Below are positions 37,564-46,955 of a stretch of DNA of 64,000 nt, in pieces. The stretch is from Altererythrobacter sp. H2 (lineage in GTDB: Bacteria > Pseudomonadota > Alphaproteobacteria > Sphingomonadales > Sphingomonadaceae): positions 2,922,001 through 2,986,000 of the forward strand of contig NZ_CP141285.1 of the NCBI RefSeq assembly GCF_035319885.1. Direction: 5' to 3'. A program made the position numbers and the translations under genes. Below the pieces are notes generated by a model, which did not search any database, had not been told where the DNA came from, and saw nothing but the letters and a program-made list of their open reading frames with translations. Every line of letters starts with the position of its first letter. The first letter of the stretch is position 1.

Positions 37564-38358
37564 ATGAAGATCGGATCAGAGCTTGCCGCCGTCGTCACCG
37601 GCGGGGCTTCCGGCCTGGGCCAAGAGACTGCGCGGGCGCTGGCCGCCGCCGGGTGCAAGGTGGCCATCTTCGATATCAACGACGAGGCAGGCGAAGCCAC
37701 GGCGCAGGAGATCGGCGGCAGCTTTCACCATGTCGACATCATGAGCGAGGAATCGGTCGAGGCCGGGTTCGCCGCCGCCCGCGCCGCCCACGGGCAGGAA
37801 CGCCTGACCGTGCACTGTGCCATGGCCAGCCGCCGGGGCAAGACCGTGGGCTGGGACAAGGCCAGCGGCGGTTACAAGCGGCTCTCGACTGAAGACTATG
37901 CCTTCGGCGCGGAAGGCGTGCTGGTCGCCAGTTACCGCGTTGCCTCGATCTCGGCGCTCGGCATGGCCAACAGCGATCCGGTGACCGATGACGGCGAGCG
38001 CGGCGCGATTGTCCTCACCGCCAGCGTCGCGGCGCAGGACGGGCAGATCGGCCAGGTCATCTACGGCAGCTGCAAGGCCGGGGTGAATGGCCTGGTCCTG
38101 CCGATGGCGCGCGACCTGATGGACTTGGGCATCCGGGTCAATTCGATCATGCCCGGCATCTTCGCCACCCCGCTGATGCTGGGGATGAAGGATCGCAACC
38201 CGCCGATGTGGGAACAACTGAACGCCAGCGTGCCTTTCCCCAAGCGGCTCGGCCACCCGGAGGAATTCGCTTCGCTGGTGCTGGAGATTGCCCGCAACGG
38301 CTATATCAACGGCCACCAGTTCCGGCTGGATGGCGCCATAAGAATGCCGCCGAAATGA
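37564..38358 (+). CDS. Short-chain dehydrogenase/reductase
   Basis: A 264-residue SDR. The cofactor motif is VVTGGASGLGQETARAL, with Asp after strand 2 (IFDIND) favouring NAD(H). The active-site YGSCK supplies the YxxxK pair, with the serine in VLTASVAA upstream. The NNAG position reads HCAMASRRG, as in 3-hydroxyacyl-CoA dehydrogenase type II-like proteins. The substrate is unknown. GGGAGAGGCATTAAG precedes the ATG. It is 117 bases upstream of a zinc alcohol dehydrogenase on the same strand. Confidence 0.88.
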   Translation: MKIGSELAAVVTGGASGLGQETARALAAAGCKVAIFDINDEAGEATAQEIGGSFHHVDIMSEESVEAGFAAARAAHGQERLTVHCAMASRRGKTVGWDKASGGYKRLSTEDYAFGAEGVLVASYRVASISALGMANSDPVTDDGERGAIVLTASVAAQDGQIGQVIYGSCKAGVNGLVLPMARDLMDLGIRVNSIMPGIFATPLMLGMKDRNPPMWEQLNASVPFPKRLGHPEEFASLVLEIARNGYINGHQFRLDGAIRMPPK

Positions 38359-38475
38359 TCGCTCACGGCTAGTTGGCTGCGCCAACGCCTCCGCGGGGGC
38401 GGCCTACCGGCCGGCGGGCAGTCGCCCTTGCGAGCCTGCGGCTCGTTCCAGTTCTGACCACGAAAGGTGTCGTCC

Positions 38476-39540
38476 ATGGCTACTTCCACCAACGAATATC
38501 CCGCCAAAGGCTATGCCGCGACCTCGCCGGACAGCGGCCTCGCTCCGTTCAGCTTCACCCGCCGGGGCCTGCGTCACGACGACGTGCTGATCGACATCAG
38601 CCACTGCGGCATTTGCCATTCGGACCTGCACTCGGCCCGCAACGACTGGGGCCGTTCGACCTATCCGGTTGTTCCCGGCCACGAGATCGTCGGCACGGTG
38701 GCGGCCGTGGGCGAAGGCGTCACGCGCCATCAGATAGGCGACCGGGTGGCAATCGGCTGCATGGTCGATTCCTGCATGGAATGCCGCCACTGCGACGCCG
38801 ATCTGGAGCAATACTGCCAGAACGGCGGGATGACCGGCACCTACAACGGCACTGACCGGCGCGATGGCAGCCCCACCTATGGCGGCTATTCCGACCGGAT
38901 CGTGTGCCGCGAGGAGTTCGTGCTCAAGGTGCCGGCAGGCCTGCCGATGGCGGAAGCAGCGCCGCTGCTGTGCGCCGGGATCACCACCTATTCACCGCTG
39001 CGGACGTGGAAGGTCGGGCCGGGCAGCAAGGTGGCGGTGGCGGGCCTTGGCGGGCTGGGCCACATGGGGGTCAAGCTGGCGGCGGCGATGGGCGCGGAAG
39101 TGACCGTGCTGAGCCGCAGCGAAAGCAAGCGCGCCGACGCGGAAAAGCTCGGCGCGCACGCCTTCCTCAACACCACTGACCGCGTGGCGATGAAGGCGAA
39201 GACCGGTTATTTCGACCTGGTGCTCAACACCATCCCGGTGCGCCACGACGTGACGCCCTATCTCCACCTGCTGCGGATTGACGGGGTGCAGGTGCTGGTG
39301 GGCGTGATCGACATGCTCCCGGAAATGCATTCCGGCCTGCTGCTGGGCCGCAAGGTGCTGACCGGCAGCGGCATCGGCGGGCTCGCCCAAACGCAGGAAA
39401 TGCTCGATTTCTGCGCCGAGCACGGCGTACTGCCGGAAATCGAGACGATCCCGATCCAGGACGTGAACCACGCCTACGACCGGATGGAAGCGAGCGACGT
39501 AAAGTACCGCTTCGTGATCGATATGGCGAGTTTGGGGTGA
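38476..39540 (+). CDS. Zinc-dependent NAD(P) alcohol dehydrogenase (YahK/CAD-like)
   Basis: A 354-residue medium-chain dehydrogenase. The catalytic zinc ligands are in CGICHSDLH and PGHEIVG. The structural zinc cysteines lie in SCMECRHCDADLEQYC, and the cofactor site is GLGGLGHMGVKLA. It resembles the broad-specificity aldehyde reductases YahK and cinnamyl alcohol dehydrogenase, usually NADPH-dependent. The ATG at 38476 is chosen because GAAAGG lies nine bases upstream; a GTG three codons earlier lies too close to it. Confidence 0.92.
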   Translation: MATSTNEYPAKGYAATSPDSGLAPFSFTRRGLRHDDVLIDISHCGICHSDLHSARNDWGRSTYPVVPGHEIVGTVAAVGEGVTRHQIGDRVAIGCMVDSCMECRHCDADLEQYCQNGGMTGTYNGTDRRDGSPTYGGYSDRIVCREEFVLKVPAGLPMAEAAPLLCAGITTYSPLRTWKVGPGSKVAVAGLGGLGHMGVKLAAAMGAEVTVLSRSESKRADAEKLGAHAFLNTTDRVAMKAKTGYFDLVLNTIPVRHDVTPYLHLLRIDGVQVLVGVIDMLPEMHSGLLLGRKVLTGSGIGGLAQTQEMLDFCAEHGVLPEIETIPIQDVNHAYDRMEASDVKYRFVIDMASLG

Positions 39541-39549
39541 TTGGCGGGG

Positions 39550-40416
39550 TTATTCGACCCCGAATGCAAAGACCCTTGCACCAGCAGTTCCTGCGCTTCC
39601 GGCAAGGCCTGGACCCACACCTCCGCCGACCGCAAAAACGAAGCCGTACTGTCCCGGCTCTAGGTCGTTCAGCGGCGTAACCTTGAACACGGAAGGTGCG
39701 ATCTGCTCATAGTCAAACGCAATCTGATCTTTATCCATAACGCCCGCCTTGGCACCGCCGATGTTCATGCTGCCAATGCGCGCCTCTCGCTTGCCCTTTT
39801 TCTCCATTAGTTTCACGAGAGAAAACTCGTTTGGAGTTTGGATGGCAGCGCCAAAACCTGTCGAGAACATGCCACTCGAATTTCCGGCATCATTATCAAA
39901 ATATACGTAAAAAACCGGCCGACTTACCCGTGAGGCAATTTTGGCCTTATCGCCGGGAATGACGGCTTTCACACTTGCGCTCGCGATGCCGCCCGTGAGC
40001 GCATAGCCCAATATCCCGCCGGTCTTGGTTTGAGTGGAAGATGTGGGATCGATCTTCCACATGCGCGGTTGGGCAGCCGCTTCATCGAACAGATATAGGC
40101 CTGGAAAATGCGGTGCCATGGGGTCTGCCGAACTGTCCGACATTTCCACTGGCACAACGGACCTTTTGACCATTGCCGCAATAACTGTACTCGGCACGCC
40201 CTTCTGGCGCAGTGCTAGCAAGTTGGCTGTATCCGTAAGATAATTACCATCACTGGTTTCGATCTTGGCAATGACTGCCTCTTCCCCGAGCCCAGCCTCT
40301 AATAGCATGATAACGTCATCGTTCGACAATGTTTCAGCAGACAGGGGTGCAGCCAACATTACTGGCACCAGGGCGGCCGCAAGGAACGTGCTACGCAGAA
40401 GCGATCTGATCTTCAT
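39550..40416 (-). CDS. Exported protein of unknown function, atypical base composition
   Basis: A 288-residue protein with a signal peptide (MLAAPLSAE). Residues 29-85 (LSNDDVIMLLEAGLGEEAVI onward, with LLALRQKGVPSTVIAAMV) match a short helical module seen in many exported bacterial proteins of unknown role. The rest is not recognised; it ends in a glycine-rich stretch. The gene is visibly AT-richer than its neighbours, with A/T third bases, which suggests recent acquisition. No mobile element flanks it. Confidence 0.75.
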   Translation of the reverse strand: MKIRSLLRSTFLAAALVPVMLAAPLSAETLSNDDVIMLLEAGLGEEAVIAKIETSDGNYLTDTANLLALRQKGVPSTVIAAMVKRSVVPVEMSDSSADPMAPHFPGLYLFDEAAAQPRMWKIDPTSSTQTKTGGILGYALTGGIASASVKAVIPGDKAKIASRVSRPVFYVYFDNDAGNSSGMFSTGFGAAIQTPNEFSLVKLMEKKGKREARIGSMNIGGAKAGVMDKDQIAFDYEQIAPSVFKVTPLNDLEPGQYGFVFAVGGGVGPGLAGSAGTAGARVFAFGVE

Positions 40417-40514
40417 GTTGAAACCCCGTCCATTGCCCCAGTTTTATGAGCATATCAGGCCCTTGCTAATCCGCAATGTCGATATGCCCCGCTGGTTGGA
40501 AGTGGTTGCCAGTG

Positions 40515-42014
40515 CTACCCGCCCAGCTTCGCCTTCAGCAGGTCGTTCACCACGGCCGGGTTGCCCTTGCCCTGGAGCGCCTTCATTGTCTGGCCGACGA
40601 AGAAGCCGAACAGCTTGTCCTTGCCGCCGCGGTATTCGGCGACCTTGTCGGCGTTGGCGGCGAGCACCTCGTCGATCACGCTTTCGATCGCGCCGGTATC
40701 GCTGAGCTGCTTGAGCCCCTCGGTTGCGGCGATTTCCTCCGGCGCGCGGCCGGTGGTGAGGACGATTTCGTAGATTTCCTTCGCCTGCCCACCGCTGATC
40801 TCGCCTGCGGCCTGCATCTTCAGGATCGCAGCCTGCGCCGCGGCCGTGCCGTGGGCCGGGTCGGCACTGTCACCCAGCGCCTTCATCACTCCGGGCGCGA
40901 CCGAGAGCGACCAGTTGGCGACCTGCGTCGCCACCTCCGGCTCGCCCTTGCCCAGCACAGAGGCTGTTTCGGCCAGCAGGGTCTCGAACCGGGCAAAGGT
41001 CTCGACCTCGGCGGTCAGTTCGCGCGCGTTGTAGGGGGTGAGGCCGAGCACCTCGACGTAACGCTTGCGCTTGGCATCGGGCAGTTCCGGCAGGCTCGCG
41101 CGGCAGTCAGCGAGGAAATCCTCCTCCAGCACCAGCGGCAGCAGGTCGGGATCGGGGAAGTAGCGATAATCGTGCGCGTCTTCCTTGCTCCGCATGGAGC
41201 GGGTCTCGTTGCGGTCAGGATCGTAGAGCCGGGTTTCCTGCACCACCGTGCCGCCATCCTCGATCAGGTCGACCTGGCGGCGCGCTTCCTGTTCGATCAC
41301 CGCCATGACGAAGCGGACCGAGTTGACGTTCTTGGTCTCCGTCCGGGTGCCGAACTCGTCACCCGGGCGGCGGACCGAGACGTTGACGTCCGCCCGCATC
41401 GAACCCTGCTCCATGTTGCCGTCGCACGATCCGACATAGCGCAGGATGGAGCGCAGCTTGCGCACGTAGGCCCCGGCTTCGGCAGGGCTGCGCATGTCGG
41501 GGCGGCTGACGATTTCCATCAGCGCCACGCCGCAGCGGTTCAAGTCGACATAGGACATGGTCGGATGCTGGTCATGCATCAGCTTGCCCGCATCCTGCTC
41601 CACATGGATCCGCTCGATCCCGATGATCTTGTCTTCGGGGATACCGGCCTTTTCGTCGGCTTCGATCAGCAGTTTCCCCTCGCCCACCAGCGGGTGGTAG
41701 AGCTGGCTGATCTGGTAGCCCTGCGGCAGGTCGGCGTAGAAGTAGTTCTTGCGGTCAAACCGGCTCCAGCGGTTGATCTGGGCCTCGATCGCCATGCCGG
41801 TGCGGACCGCCTGGCGGATGCATTCGGCATTGGGCACCGGCAGCATTCCCGGCATCGCCGCATCGACCAGGCTGACCTGGCTGTTCGGCTCCGCCCCGAA
41901 CGCGGTGCTGGCACCGGAGAACAGCTTGGACTGGCTGGTAACCTGCGCGTGGACTTCGAGGCCGATCACGACCTCCCATTCGCCGGTTGCGCCCTGGATG
42001 CGGTAAGTGCTCAT
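40515..42014 (-). CDS. gatB: Asp-tRNA(Asn)/Glu-tRNA(Gln) amidotransferase subunit B
   Basis: A 499-residue GatB. The kinase-like domain begins with [20 protein letters not shown], with MPGMLPVPN and [11 protein letters not shown] following. The C-terminal YqeY-like tail ends in [13 protein letters not shown]. GatB activates misacylated tRNA for amidation in organisms lacking AsnRS or GlnRS. Its start overlaps the stop of a small membrane-protein gene, which separates it from gatA. Confidence 0.96.
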   Translation of the reverse strand: MSTYRIQGATGEWEVVIGLEVHAQVTSQSKLFSGASTAFGAEPNSQVSLVDAAMPGMLPVPNAECIRQAVRTGMAIEAQINRWSRFDRKNYFYADLPQGYQISQLYHPLVGEGKLLIEADEKAGIPEDKIIGIERIHVEQDAGKLMHDQHPTMSYVDLNRCGVALMEIVSRPDMRSPAEAGAYVRKLRSILRYVGSCDGNMEQGSMRADVNVSVRRPGDEFGTRTETKNVNSVRFVMAVIEQEARRQVDLIEDGGTVVQETRLYDPDRNETRSMRSKEDAHDYRYFPDPDLLPLVLEEDFLADCRASLPELPDAKRKRYVEVLGLTPYNARELTAEVETFARFETLLAETASVLGKGEPEVATQVANWSLSVAPGVMKALGDSADPAHGTAAAQAAILKMQAAGEISGGQAKEIYEIVLTTGRAPEEIAATEGLKQLSDTGAIESVIDEVLAANADKVAEYRGGKDKLFGFFVGQTMKALQGKGNPAVVNDLLKAKLGG

Positions 42015-42223
42015 TGCTCGGTACCTGTCTTGTCAACCGGCCCGGCGCGCTTCGCAGAGCAGGCCGGTTCGCCATGGTCGGGCTCTTCGTCAGTTATCAC
42101 CCTGCCGCTCGCATCAAACCGCGCCTCGCCGTGTTCGATAGTCCTGGACAGGTACATCACTACGCCGCCGATCAGCACGAAGGCGACGAGGAAAATCAAG
42201 ATGAAAGTCGCGGTGCCGGTCAC
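42011..42223 (-). CDS. Small single-pass membrane protein within the gat operon
   Basis: A 70-residue protein starting at GTG one base after the gatA stop; GGTGGTAAG lies upstream. One membrane helix ([20 protein letters not shown]) is followed by a short charged tail with a [10 protein letters not shown] stretch. Its stop overlaps the gatB ATG by 4 bases, so translation of gatB probably depends on it. A longer frame through gatA is rejected. No family with known function is recognised; the coupling on both sides argues that it is real. Confidence 0.75.
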   Translation of the reverse strand: MTGTATFILIFLVAFVLIGGVVMYLSRTIEHGEARFDASGRVITDEEPDHGEPACSAKRAGPVDKTGTEQ

Positions 42224-42224
42224 C

Positions 42225-43706
42225 TTACCACCATTTCTCCGGCTTTGCCGCGAACCCGGCGCGCTGCTCGATCGCGAGGCCGGCGTTGAGCACGGTCTGC
42301 TCGTCCATCGGCTTGCCGACAAGCTGCAGGCCGAGCGGCAGGCCATCGCGGTTGATCGTGGCGGGCACGTTCATCGCCGGGAGCCCGGCGAGCGATGCGG
42401 GCACGGCGAAGACATCGTTGAGATACATCGTCAGCGGGTCTTCATTGAGCGAGCCGAGCGGGAAGCTGGCGGTCGGCGTGGTCGGTGCGAGGATCACGTC
42501 GCATTCCGCAAAGGCGCGCTCGAAATCGCGCGCCACCAGTGCCCGCACCTTCTGCGCCTGGGTGTAATAAGCGTCATAGAACCCGGCGCTGAGCACATAC
42601 GTGCCGATCAGGATGCGGCGCTTGACCTCGTCCCCGAAACCGGCGGCGCGGGTGGCGGCGTACATGTCCTGCAGGCCGGCCCCTTCGGGCAGGTCGCGCA
42701 GGCCATACCGGACACCGTCATAGCGGGCCAGGTTGCTCGAAGCCTCGGCCGGGGCGATGATGTAGTAGGCGGGCAGCGCATATTTGGTGTGCGGCAGGCT
42801 GATATCGACGATCTCTGCCCCCGCATCGCGCAGCCACTGCTTGCCGCGTTCCCAGCTGTCGAGGATCTCGGCGTCGGTCCCGTCCATGCGGTATTCGCGC
42901 GGGATGCCGACCTTCTTGCCGCGCAAGTCCGCATCGAGGCCCGCTTCCCAAGCCGGAACCGGCAGGTCGAGGCTGGTCGCATCCTTGGGATCGAACCCGG
43001 CCATGGCTTCCAGCATGATGGCGCAGTCGGCCACGTCGCGGGCCATCGGGCCGGCCTGGTCAAGGCTGGAGGCGAAGGCGACCACGCCCCAGCGGCTGCA
43101 GCGGCCATAGGTCGGCTTGATCCCGCAGATCCCGGCAAAGGCCGCCGGCTGGCGGATCGAACCGCCAGTGTCGGTACCCGTGGCCCCGGGCGCAATCCGC
43201 GCGGCAACCGCTGCGGACGACCCGCCGGAAGAGCCGCCCGGGCTCATCCCGGCATCGCTGCCTTCCTTGCGCCAGGGCGAGATGACATTGCCGAAATAGC
43301 TCGTCTCGTTCGACGAACCCATCGCGAACTGGTCAAGGTTGAGCTTGCCCAGCATGCCCGCGCCAGCGTTCCACAGGTTCCGGCTGACAGTGCTTTCGTA
43401 TTCGGGCTTGAACCCTTCGAGGATATGGCTGGCCGCGGTGGTCTGCACGCCCCGGGTGGCGAACAGGTCCTTCATCCCGATCGGCACGCCGGCCATTGTG
43501 CCCAGTGGCTCGCCTTTCGCCCGCGCGGCATCGACCGCGTCGGCGGCAGCCAGCGCATGGTCCGGGGTGGTGACGATGAAGGCATTGAGCGCAGCCGCTC
43601 CGGCGACGGCGGCGTTGAAGGCTTCCGCCACTTCGCGCGCGGTGAAGTCACCCGCGGCCACGCCGTCCCGAATGGCCTTGATGCCGAGATTGGTGAGATC
43701 AGTCAT
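42225..43706 (-). CDS. gatA: Asp-tRNA(Asn)/Glu-tRNA(Gln) amidotransferase subunit A
   Basis: A 493-residue amidase-signature protein. [19 protein letters not shown] holds the catalytic Lys, and [21 protein letters not shown] holds the catalytic Ser pair of the Ser-cisSer-Lys triad. GatA releases ammonia from glutamine for tRNA amidation. Its ATG overlaps the gatC stop by one base. Confidence 0.96.
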   Translation of the reverse strand: MTDLTNLGIKAIRDGVAAGDFTAREVAEAFNAAVAGAAALNAFIVTTPDHALAAADAVDAARAKGEPLGTMAGVPIGMKDLFATRGVQTTAASHILEGFKPEYESTVSRNLWNAGAGMLGKLNLDQFAMGSSNETSYFGNVISPWRKEGSDAGMSPGGSSGGSSAAVAARIAPGATGTDTGGSIRQPAAFAGICGIKPTYGRCSRWGVVAFASSLDQAGPMARDVADCAIMLEAMAGFDPKDATSLDLPVPAWEAGLDADLRGKKVGIPREYRMDGTDAEILDSWERGKQWLRDAGAEIVDISLPHTKYALPAYYIIAPAEASSNLARYDGVRYGLRDLPEGAGLQDMYAATRAAGFGDEVKRRILIGTYVLSAGFYDAYYTQAQKVRALVARDFERAFAECDVILAPTTPTASFPLGSLNEDPLTMYLNDVFAVPASLAGLPAMNVPATINRDGLPLGLQLVGKPMDEQTVLNAGLAIEQRAGFAAKPEKWW

Positions 43707-44008
43707 TATTCGATCACCTTGGGCACGCCGAAAAAGCCATGTTCCGCCGCCGGGGCATTGGCCAGCACCGCATCGCGGCGGCCGCCGCCGGTCAGCGGAT
43801 CGGCATCGATCACGTCGGCGCGCAGGCGCAGGGTGTTGGGGATGACAGCGGTCATCGGCTCCACGCCGCTGGTGTCGACCTCGCCCAGCTGCTCGACCCA
43901 GTCGAGGATACCGTTGAGTTCGGGAACCATGCGTTCCAGCGACTCATCGGTCATCCTGATGCGGGCGAGCGAGGCAATCTTCGCCACGGTAGCCTTGTCC
44001 ACCGACAT
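43706..44008 (-). CDS. gatC: Asp-tRNA(Asn)/Glu-tRNA(Gln) amidotransferase subunit C
   Basis: A 100-residue GatC. The N-terminal [20 protein letters not shown] and the following [20 protein letters not shown] are the family signature, and FFGVPKVIE closes the protein. GatC stabilises the GatA-GatB complex. It is the first gene of the gat operon. Confidence 0.95.
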   Translation of the reverse strand: MSVDKATVAKIASLARIRMTDESLERMVPELNGILDWVEQLGEVDTSGVEPMTAVIPNTLRLRADVIDADPLTGGGRRDAVLANAPAAEHGFFGVPKVIE

Positions 44009-44081
44009 GGCAGTTTCCTTGCGTAAAGAATGGATAATGCGGCGCTAGCAGCGCCACCAGCCGCCTTCAAGCGGCGTGCGC

Positions 44082-44705
44082 TTACTGCTGCGGCGGCGGC
44101 GCAGGTTGCGGCATCGGAACCGGCTGCGCCGAGGGCGGCATCGCCCCGCCTGGCTGGCCACCCGGCGCACCGCCCTGCCGTTCCTGCTGCATCTGCATGA
44201 CCTGCTGCAAGGCTTGCAGGCGGCGCTGGAAATCTTCCTCGCTCATGAAATCGATCAGTTCGACATCGAACGTCAGGTCGGCATTGGCCGGCACCTGCGA
44301 ACCCGGCGGCGGGGCGTCGCCATAGGCCTTGGACGCCGGGATCTCCATCACGTACTTGCCGCCCTTCTGCATCTTCATGGCGCCCTCGCGAAAACCGGGG
44401 ACGACATTGCCCATGAACAGCGGACTTCCTTCAGGGAAGAAGCCCTCGACCGGGATCGGCGGCGGGGCCCACTCGTCAAACACCGTGCCGTCAGCCAGCT
44501 TGCCGGTGTACTTGACGAACAGGACGTCGCTCTCGCCCGGGTTGACCCCGGTCCCGGCCTGGACCGTATCGACCGTGACGCCTGCCGGAACCGCGGCCCA
44601 GGCAATCCCCGCGCCGAGCGCGATGGCGGCAGCAACGCCAAGCCAGAGCTTGGTCAGGGAGCCCTTGGCGATGGGCTGGATCGGGACGCGGGTGATTTCG
44701 GCCAT
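44082..44705 (-). CDS. FKBP-type peptidyl-prolyl cis-trans isomerase
   Basis: A 207-residue protein with an N-terminal membrane anchor (LWLGVAAAIALGAGIAWAA). One FKBP domain follows: VKYTGKLADGTVFDEW, MGNVVPGFREGAMKMQKGGK, IPASKAYG and VELIDF. The C-terminus is a Q/P/G-rich low-complexity tail (for example PQPAPPPQQ). The domain would face the periplasm and assist folding. It has a 73-base gap to gatC downstream and follows the rpsU terminator. Confidence 0.9.
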   Translation of the reverse strand: MAEITRVPIQPIAKGSLTKLWLGVAAAIALGAGIAWAAVPAGVTVDTVQAGTGVNPGESDVLFVKYTGKLADGTVFDEWAPPPIPVEGFFPEGSPLFMGNVVPGFREGAMKMQKGGKYVMEIPASKAYGDAPPPGSQVPANADLTFDVELIDFMSEEDFQRRLQALQQVMQMQQERQGGAPGGQPGGAMPPSAQPVPMPQPAPPPQQ

Positions 44706-44723
44706 TGCGGATTCCTGACATGC

Positions 44724-44752
44724 AAAAGGGCGCGGATGGAAATTCCGCGCCC
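44724..44752 (-). terminator. Rho-independent terminator of rpsU
   Basis: On the minus strand the nine-base arms GGGCGCGGA and TCCGCGCCC enclose a seven-base loop and are followed by TTTT (44727-44724). It lies between the rpsU stop and the FKBP start. This is the only clear hairpin-plus-T-run terminator found in the window. Confidence 0.85.
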
Positions 44753-44807
44753 TGATGGCTTATCGCTGTGACGGGTTCAAGCGCCAAATATGGCGCCGGA
44801 CAGGGTC

Positions 44808-45014
44808 TTACTTGCCCCCGTCGCGTTCCACCCGCTTGCGCTCCATCTTGCGGGCGCGGCGGACGGCAGCGGCCTTTTCACGGGCGCGCTTCTCGCTCGG
44901 CTTTTCGAAATGGCGGCGCAGCTTCATCTCGCGATAAACACCTTCACGCTGCAGCTTCTTCTTGAGCGCGCGCAGAGCCTGGTCGACATTGTTTTCGCGA
45001 ACGATGATCTGCAT
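44808..45014 (-). CDS. rpsU: 30S ribosomal protein S21
   Basis: A 68-residue basic protein matching S21: [20 protein letters not shown], then [20 protein letters not shown] and a lysine/arginine-rich tail. The start at 45014 is the conserved MQIIV; a longer frame adds 36 residues of no similarity. A good terminator follows. The 202 bases upstream hold no gene and must contain its promoter. Confidence 0.95.
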   Translation of the reverse strand: MQIIVRENNVDQALRALKKKLQREGVYREMKLRRHFEKPSEKRAREKAAAVRRARKMERKRVERDGGK

Positions 45015-45216
45015 AAAATACAACACCTCACAGCAAAGGCCCAGAGCCCGCATAAGCGCGGGGGTGCGCCTTGGAATACAAACGAAAATTGTGCCGAATC
45101 CATGCCGGATCGGCTCGAACAAGGGCGCGCCTAGTCGAATCGGGCCGGTTTGGCAAGTCCAAGCGCAGGCCCCAGGGCGGCTTTGCAGCGTGGCCCAACC
45201 CGGCTAAGGGGCGGCG

Positions 45217-45636
45217 ATGACCATGCTTTCCCCGCTTGCCGCCACACTCAACGTTGCCCTTGGCGGGGCGGCCGGGGCCGTATTGCGATACCAGACCGGG
45301 CGCGGGATGACCGCGCTGCTCGGCCCACAGGCGATGACCGCCTTTCCCTGGGCCACGCTGGCCGTCAACGTCACCGGCAGCCTCGCCATGGGCCTGCTGA
45401 TGGGCTGGCTGGCGCGCAATGGCCCCGACATGGGTCAGAGCGGCGACCAGTGGCGCCTGCTGATCGGGGTCGGCCTGCTCGGCGGGTTTACCACCTTTTC
45501 CAGCTTCAGCCTGGAAATGATGATGCTGATCGAACGCGGGCAGGCCTGGGCGGCGATGGCCTATGCGCTGGTCTCGGTCCTCGCCGGCCTCACCGGGCTC
45601 TATCTCGGCCTTATTGCGATGCGGGTGACGGCATGA
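45217..45636 (+). CDS. crcB: Fluoride channel CrcB/Fluc
   Basis: A 139-residue protein with four membrane helices and the family signature GLLGGFTTFSSFSLE. GGAAGAVLRYQTGR near the start and WATLAVNVTGSLAMG (with the conserved Asn) also match. Fluc channels export fluoride as dual-topology dimers. No fluoride riboswitch was recognised in the upstream 80 bases. The stop overlaps the next start (ATGA), so it heads a six-gene operon. Confidence 0.93.
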   Translation: MTMLSPLAATLNVALGGAAGAVLRYQTGRGMTALLGPQAMTAFPWATLAVNVTGSLAMGLLMGWLARNGPDMGQSGDQWRLLIGVGLLGGFTTFSSFSLEMMMLIERGQAWAAMAYALVSVLAGLTGLYLGLIAMRVTA

Positions 45637-46955
45637 GCGAGTCTGTCCGCCAGTTCACCATCGCGCCCGACGATGACGGCATCCGGCTGGACCGCTGGTT
45701 CAAGCGGCACCTGCCGCAGGTCGGCTTTGCCACGGTGTCGCGCTGGGCGCGGACCGGCCAGATCCGGGTCGACGGCGCACGGGCCAAGCCGGAAGATCGG
45801 CTCGAGGCGGGCCAGGTGCTGCGGGTTCCCCCCGGGGGCGAGCAGGCCGAGCGCGCGCCCCGCGCCCCCCGCGCCCTGAGCGAAGCCGATGTCGAACAGG
45901 CCCGCGCGATGGTGCTGCGCGAGACGCCGAGCGCGATCGTGCTCAACAAGCCGCCCGGCCTCGCGACGCAAGGCGGCAGCGGCACCCACCGGCACGTCGA
46001 CGGCCTGCTCGATGCCTTCGTGGAAGGAGACGGGCCGCGCCCGCGCCTCGTCCACCGGCTTGACAAGGATACCTCGGGGGTCCTGCTGGTGGCCCGCACT
46101 CCGGGCAGCGCGGCAGCCTATTCCAAGCGGTTCGCCGGACGCAGTGCGAAGAAGGTCTACTGGGCGCTGGTGGTGGGCGTGCCGGACGTGCGCGAAGGAA
46201 CCATCGACGCCCCGCTGGCCAAGCAGCCCGGCACCGGCGGCGAGAAGATGCACGTCGATCACGAAAACGGCCAGCCCGCCCTGACCCGCTACCGTGTGGT
46301 CGACAGCGCGGGCAAGCGCGCCGCCTGGGTCGAGCTGGAGCCCTTCACCGGCCGCACCCACCAGCTGCGCGTCCACCTGGCCGCGATGGGCCATCCGATT
46401 GTCGGTGACGGCAAGTATGGCGGGCAGGAAGCCTTCCTGACCGGCTCGATCAGCCGCAAGATGCACCTCCATGCCCGGCGTCTGGTGATCGGTGAACCCA
46501 GTGACGGAAAAGGGGGCGGCGGCACGCTCGACGTGACCGCCGATCTGCCCGAGCATTTCGCTGCCAGCATGGAGCAGCTCGGCTTCGATGAAGGGCTGAG
46601 CGATGCCGCGCCGCTGCGCGAAACGGAAGTGGCGCGCAGCCGCGAGGAAAAGAAGCAGATCGCCCGCACCCACGCCAAGCAGTATCGCAAGGCACGCAAG
46701 GGCGAGCGGCGCGGTCGCGGTGTACCCAAGGAACTCAAGCCCGGGGCGGCAACCGGCGCAGCGGCCAGGCCGAGACCGGCCGCGAAGGGCAAGCCCCCCC
46801 TGAAGTCGGCACCGAAATCTGCCCCGAAACCCGGGGCGAAAGCGCCCGCCCGGTCAGGGCCTAAGCCGGGGCCCAAACCCGCAGGCAAACCGGCCGCCCG
46901 GCCCCCCGCAAAACCCAAACCGGGGCCAAAGGCAGGTCCCAGAGAACGGCGCTGA
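45633..46955 (+). CDS. RluC/RluD-family 23S rRNA pseudouridine synthase with long basic tail
   Basis: A 440-residue protein. Residues 10-70 are an S4 RNA-binding domain (IRLDRWFKRHLPQVGFATVS). The synthase domain has the catalytic Asp144 in HRLDKDTSG and the later GRTHQLRVHLA motif. The final ~100 residues form a disordered Lys/Pro/Ala tail (repeats such as KSAPKSAPKPG and GPKPGPKPAGKPA) not needed for the family fold. It is probably RluC, but RluD cannot be excluded. A frame open upstream to 45150 covers crcB in another phase and is rejected. Confidence 0.9.
   Translation: MSESVRQFTIAPDDDGIRLDRWFKRHLPQVGFATVSRWARTGQIRVDGARAKPEDRLEAGQVLRVPPGGEQAERAPRAPRALSEADVEQARAMVLRETPSAIVLNKPPGLATQGGSGTHRHVDGLLDAFVEGDGPRPRLVHRLDKDTSGVLLVARTPGSAAAYSKRFAGRSAKKVYWALVVGVPDVREGTIDAPLAKQPGTGGEKMHVDHENGQPALTRYRVVDSAGKRAAWVELEPFTGRTHQLRVHLAAMGHPIVGDGKYGGQEAFLTGSISRKMHLHARRLVIGEPSDGKGGGGTLDVTADLPEHFAASMEQLGFDEGLSDAAPLRETEVARSREEKKQIARTHAKQYRKARKGERRGRGVPKELKPGAATGAAARPRPAAKGKPPLKSAPKSAPKPGAKAPARSGPKPGPKPAGKPAARPPAKPKPGPKAGPRERR

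Noticed and set aside
40476-44048. A 1190-codon open frame on the plus strand
   Set aside because: It is antisense to gatB, gatA and gatC, which are certain genes. Its open state follows from the strong G/C third-base bias; its translation is low in structure and matches no family.
44041-44076. Two short hairpins after the FKBP gene (GGCGC-TAGCA-GCGCC and GCCGC-CTTCAA-GCGGC)
   Set aside because: Stems are only five bases and no T-run follows on the minus strand, so a terminator call is not supported.
45134-45216. Possible fluoride riboswitch before crcB
   Set aside because: The conserved riboswitch core could not be found in the 80 bases upstream, and there is little room for it.
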